Below are positions 41,566 through 43,069 of a stretch of 43,069 nucleotides of DNA, piece by piece. This stretch comes from JBBRWV01 sp038248985. Lineage in GTDB: Bacteria; Planctomycetota; Phycisphaerae; WQYP01. The notes under the pieces are model-generated. The model was not told the DNA's origin and did not search any database. It was given only the letters and a program-made list of their open reading frames with translations. Where the stretch lies: contig JBBRWV010000014.1 of assembly GCA_038248985.1 (NCBI GenBank), positions 1 through 43,069 on the forward strand, in the 5' to 3' direction. The translations under genes and the position numbers were made by a program. Every line of letters begins with the position of its first letter. Positions within the stretch are counted from its first letter, which is position 1.

Positions 41566-41714
41566 ACGATTTATCCCATGCACGCACTGAAACACCAACG
41601 CGTGCGCAGGCGATGTCATTGCAATTTCTAGCGGGCAAAAACAGATATTTTTTTACGCAACGATTATCGGACGAATAAACTCGGCATCCCATTAAAAATC
41701 CGCAATAACGTACA

Positions 41715-42353
41715 TTATCCACCAGAATCGGAGGGCGAATCGGATGGAAGCTTGGGAGCGGGCGCGGGGGTTTCATCGGCAGGGGTGACGTTTGAGAGTG
41801 CTTCAAGCACTTGGGACATTTCCAAATTTCGGACACCAGCTATTGCCGAATTCTCGTTTTGCTGCAGCTGATCGATTCCCGCCGCAATATCGCGGATGGA
41901 TTGACCGAAATCATTATCCCGTTGGCTTTCTTTCATTACGTCAATTATTTCATGAATTTTGGCGACTCGGGCCTCCTGACGCTGCGCGGCCACGCTGCGT
42001 TCCAGGTAGAATATTGTCACCGCGATGACGCCGCATGCCGCAATCGCGGAAATGCCAGCCATTGCCTTGTAAACAAGCTTCCAGCGATTGCGGGAGTGTT
42101 CTTGCTGCGTCTTGAGGCGGAGCTTGCGGTGAATGCCTTGCTTGATGCGGCTCGAAATTTCGCGTTTTTGAACGTCGGACATGGCGGGTTTGGGAATGGA
42201 CGTCAGGATGTCGTATTGGCCTTTGATAATCTCGTATTCGAGCTTGGCGGCAGGGAAACGCTGAACGTGTTCGCGCAATTGCACGCGGGCATTGGAGCCC
42301 AGTTCGCCCGAAACTTCGAGGAGGCAGGTTTCAGTCAGATTCAGTCGAGTCAT
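41715..42353 (-). CDS. Putative anti-sigma factor (membrane)
   Basis: A 212-residue single-pass protein. The N-terminal ~90 residues are cytoplasmic and helical (LTETCLLEVSGELGSNARVQ, RKLRLKTQQ). One transmembrane helix lies at ~97-117 (AMAGISAIAACGVIAVTIFY), and the outside half includes a coiled region and a proline-rich tail. The HxxxCxxC zinc motif of typical ZAS anti-sigma factors is not present. The anti-sigma role is inferred from the gene order: its start overlaps the sigma factor's end by 23 bases. Planctomycetes often place a membrane protein after an ECF-type sigma. Confidence 0.65.
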   Translation of the reverse strand: MTRLNLTETCLLEVSGELGSNARVQLREHVQRFPAAKLEYEIIKGQYDILTSIPKPAMSDVQKREISSRIKQGIHRKLRLKTQQEHSRNRWKLVYKAMAGISAIAACGVIAVTIFYLERSVAAQRQEARVAKIHEIIDVMKESQRDNDFGQSIRDIAAGIDQLQQNENSAIAGVRNLEMSQVLEALSNVTPADETPAPAPKLPSDSPSDSGG

Positions 42354-42924
42354 GGGGACTCACCTCCATTAGGCCGCGGAGTTTTGCCAAAGCCCTGTGA
42401 GCTCTTGCAAGCACCGTGCCGATCGGACAATTGAGGGTCCGTGCGATGTTCTTAAAGGGCATATCGGCAAAATGCCTGAGCATCAGTATTTGCCGATCGC
42501 TTTCGGGCAGCTTTCGCAAGGCAGCCTGAAGAGCGTCCACCTCTTCGCGAAGGTGGATGGGTTCGTGAGGGGCGGGCACTTTGCCGGCGACCTCATCGGT
42601 CATTTCCATTGTTTCGCCGTCGGAATGGATGACGGTCGATTGGGTCGGGTGCCGGGAGAGGCTTCTGCCGTGGTCGCGGACCAGATTTACGAGAATACGA
42701 AAGAGCCAGGCTTCGAATTTGCCTTGGTCGTCGTAGGAGCCGAGCCGCTGGACAATGCGCAGAAACGTTTCCTGGACAAGGTCTTGCGCGAGTTCGGCAT
42801 TGCCGGTGGCACGGAGGGCGTAGCCGAAGAGGCGCTGCCAGTAGGCGTCTACGAGAGTATCCCAAGCGAGTTTGTCGCCCGCTTGGCATCGCCCGAGAAG
42901 CTCCGCAATGGCACGTGCGTCCAT
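42331..42924 (-). CDS. ECF-type RNA polymerase sigma factor
   Basis: A 197-residue sigma70-family protein with the region 2 (~12-85: LAWDTLVDAYWQRLFGYALR, AQDLVQETFLRIVQR and KFEAWLFRILVNLVRDHGR) and region 4 (~135-190: LRKLPESDRQILMLRHFADM and FKNIARTLNCPIGTVLARAH) of ECF sigma factors. A ~35-residue linker sits between. Its own start is the ATG at 42924 with GAGAGTGAC upstream. It forms an operon with the anti-sigma-like gene and an exported coiled-coil protein. The promoter of the operon should lie in the ~145 bases to the right, though none is obvious. Confidence 0.9.
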   Translation of the reverse strand: MDARAIAELLGRCQAGDKLAWDTLVDAYWQRLFGYALRATGNAELAQDLVQETFLRIVQRLGSYDDQGKFEAWLFRILVNLVRDHGRSLSRHPTQSTVIHSDGETMEMTDEVAGKVPAPHEPIHLREEVDALQAALRKLPESDRQILMLRHFADMPFKNIARTLNCPIGTVLARAHRALAKLRGLMEVSPHDSTESD

Positions 42925-43069
42925 GTCACTCTCTAGTTTAACGTGAGGGAGGGGAGATTATTGCGTGATTTAGCATCGTTAAGCAAGTATACGACAAGCG
43001 GGGGCGAAGGTGTGGTCTGTTGATTGGGGATTGCCGCTAGGCGAAGTTTGAGGGGAATAGCAGGGGTGC

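Noticed and set aside
1..43069. CRISPR array or transposase
   Set aside because: No regularly spaced repeat array, transposase or integrase signature was recognised anywhere in the window.

Overview
The window looks like part of a bacterial chromosome from the Planctomycetota, most likely the Phycisphaerae. This is inferred from gene families, not from any database search. The clues are a G-type pseudopilin-like protein with an H-x9-DG type C-terminus, lone DUF721/DciA-type and DnaN genes instead of a classical dnaA-dnaN-recF cluster, LpoB/COG3014 lipoproteins, and a high-GC genome with proline/lysine-rich protein tails. The first ~110 bases are almost pure G/C homopolymer and look like a poor-quality contig edge. 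Bases ~150-663 are gene-free and AT-richer. They carry one perfect and one near-perfect DnaA box, an AT-rich stretch and five copies of a short direct repeat, and are probably the replication origin.

From 0.66 to 10.5 kb lie a DciA-like helicase loader, an RluA/RluD-type pseudouridine synthase, an LpoB-like lipoprotein, a QueC-like enzyme with an altered ATP motif, a carboxymuconolactone-decarboxylase-like protein, and a long minus-strand run: rnc, murI, a HEAT-repeat lipoprotein, a second LpoB-like lipoprotein, a COG3014-like TPR lipoprotein and ribokinase. From 11 to 17.6 kb there are small membrane/zinc-ribbon proteins, a pseudopilin-like protein, dnaN, a lipoprotein-type cardiolipin synthase, tRNA-Ala(GGC) with a strong hairpin terminator, and a TPR protein.

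From 17.6 to 28 kb come a 1087-residue polytopic membrane protein fused to a GH10-xylanase-like domain that lacks its acid/base glutamate, an arabinokinase-like GHMP kinase, an M14 carboxypeptidase, galE, recO, a ROK-family regulator and dtd. From 28.0 to 33.1 kb is a tightly overlapping type II secretion/type IV pilus-like operon: a short GspE without a zinc module, GspF, a second GspF broken by a frameshift, two pseudopilins and a GspK-like protein. No secretin or major pilin is present in it.

From 33.3 kb onward are a GNAT acetyltransferase, two parS-like palindromes just upstream of parB, yraN, an uncharacterised gene with a possible coupled leader ORF, a 1116-residue coiled-coil protein ending in a Wzz-like two-helix membrane module, and a sigma factor / anti-sigma / exported coiled-coil operon. 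A strong G-over-C bias on the + strand holds from the origin to about 32 kb regardless of gene direction, then fades. This fits a replichore leading away from the origin at the left edge.

The least ordinary items are the inactive-looking GH10 fusion, the giant coiled-coil Wzz-like protein, the reduced two-GspF secretion-like operon, and the clustering of two LpoB paralogues with a COG3014 lipoprotein.
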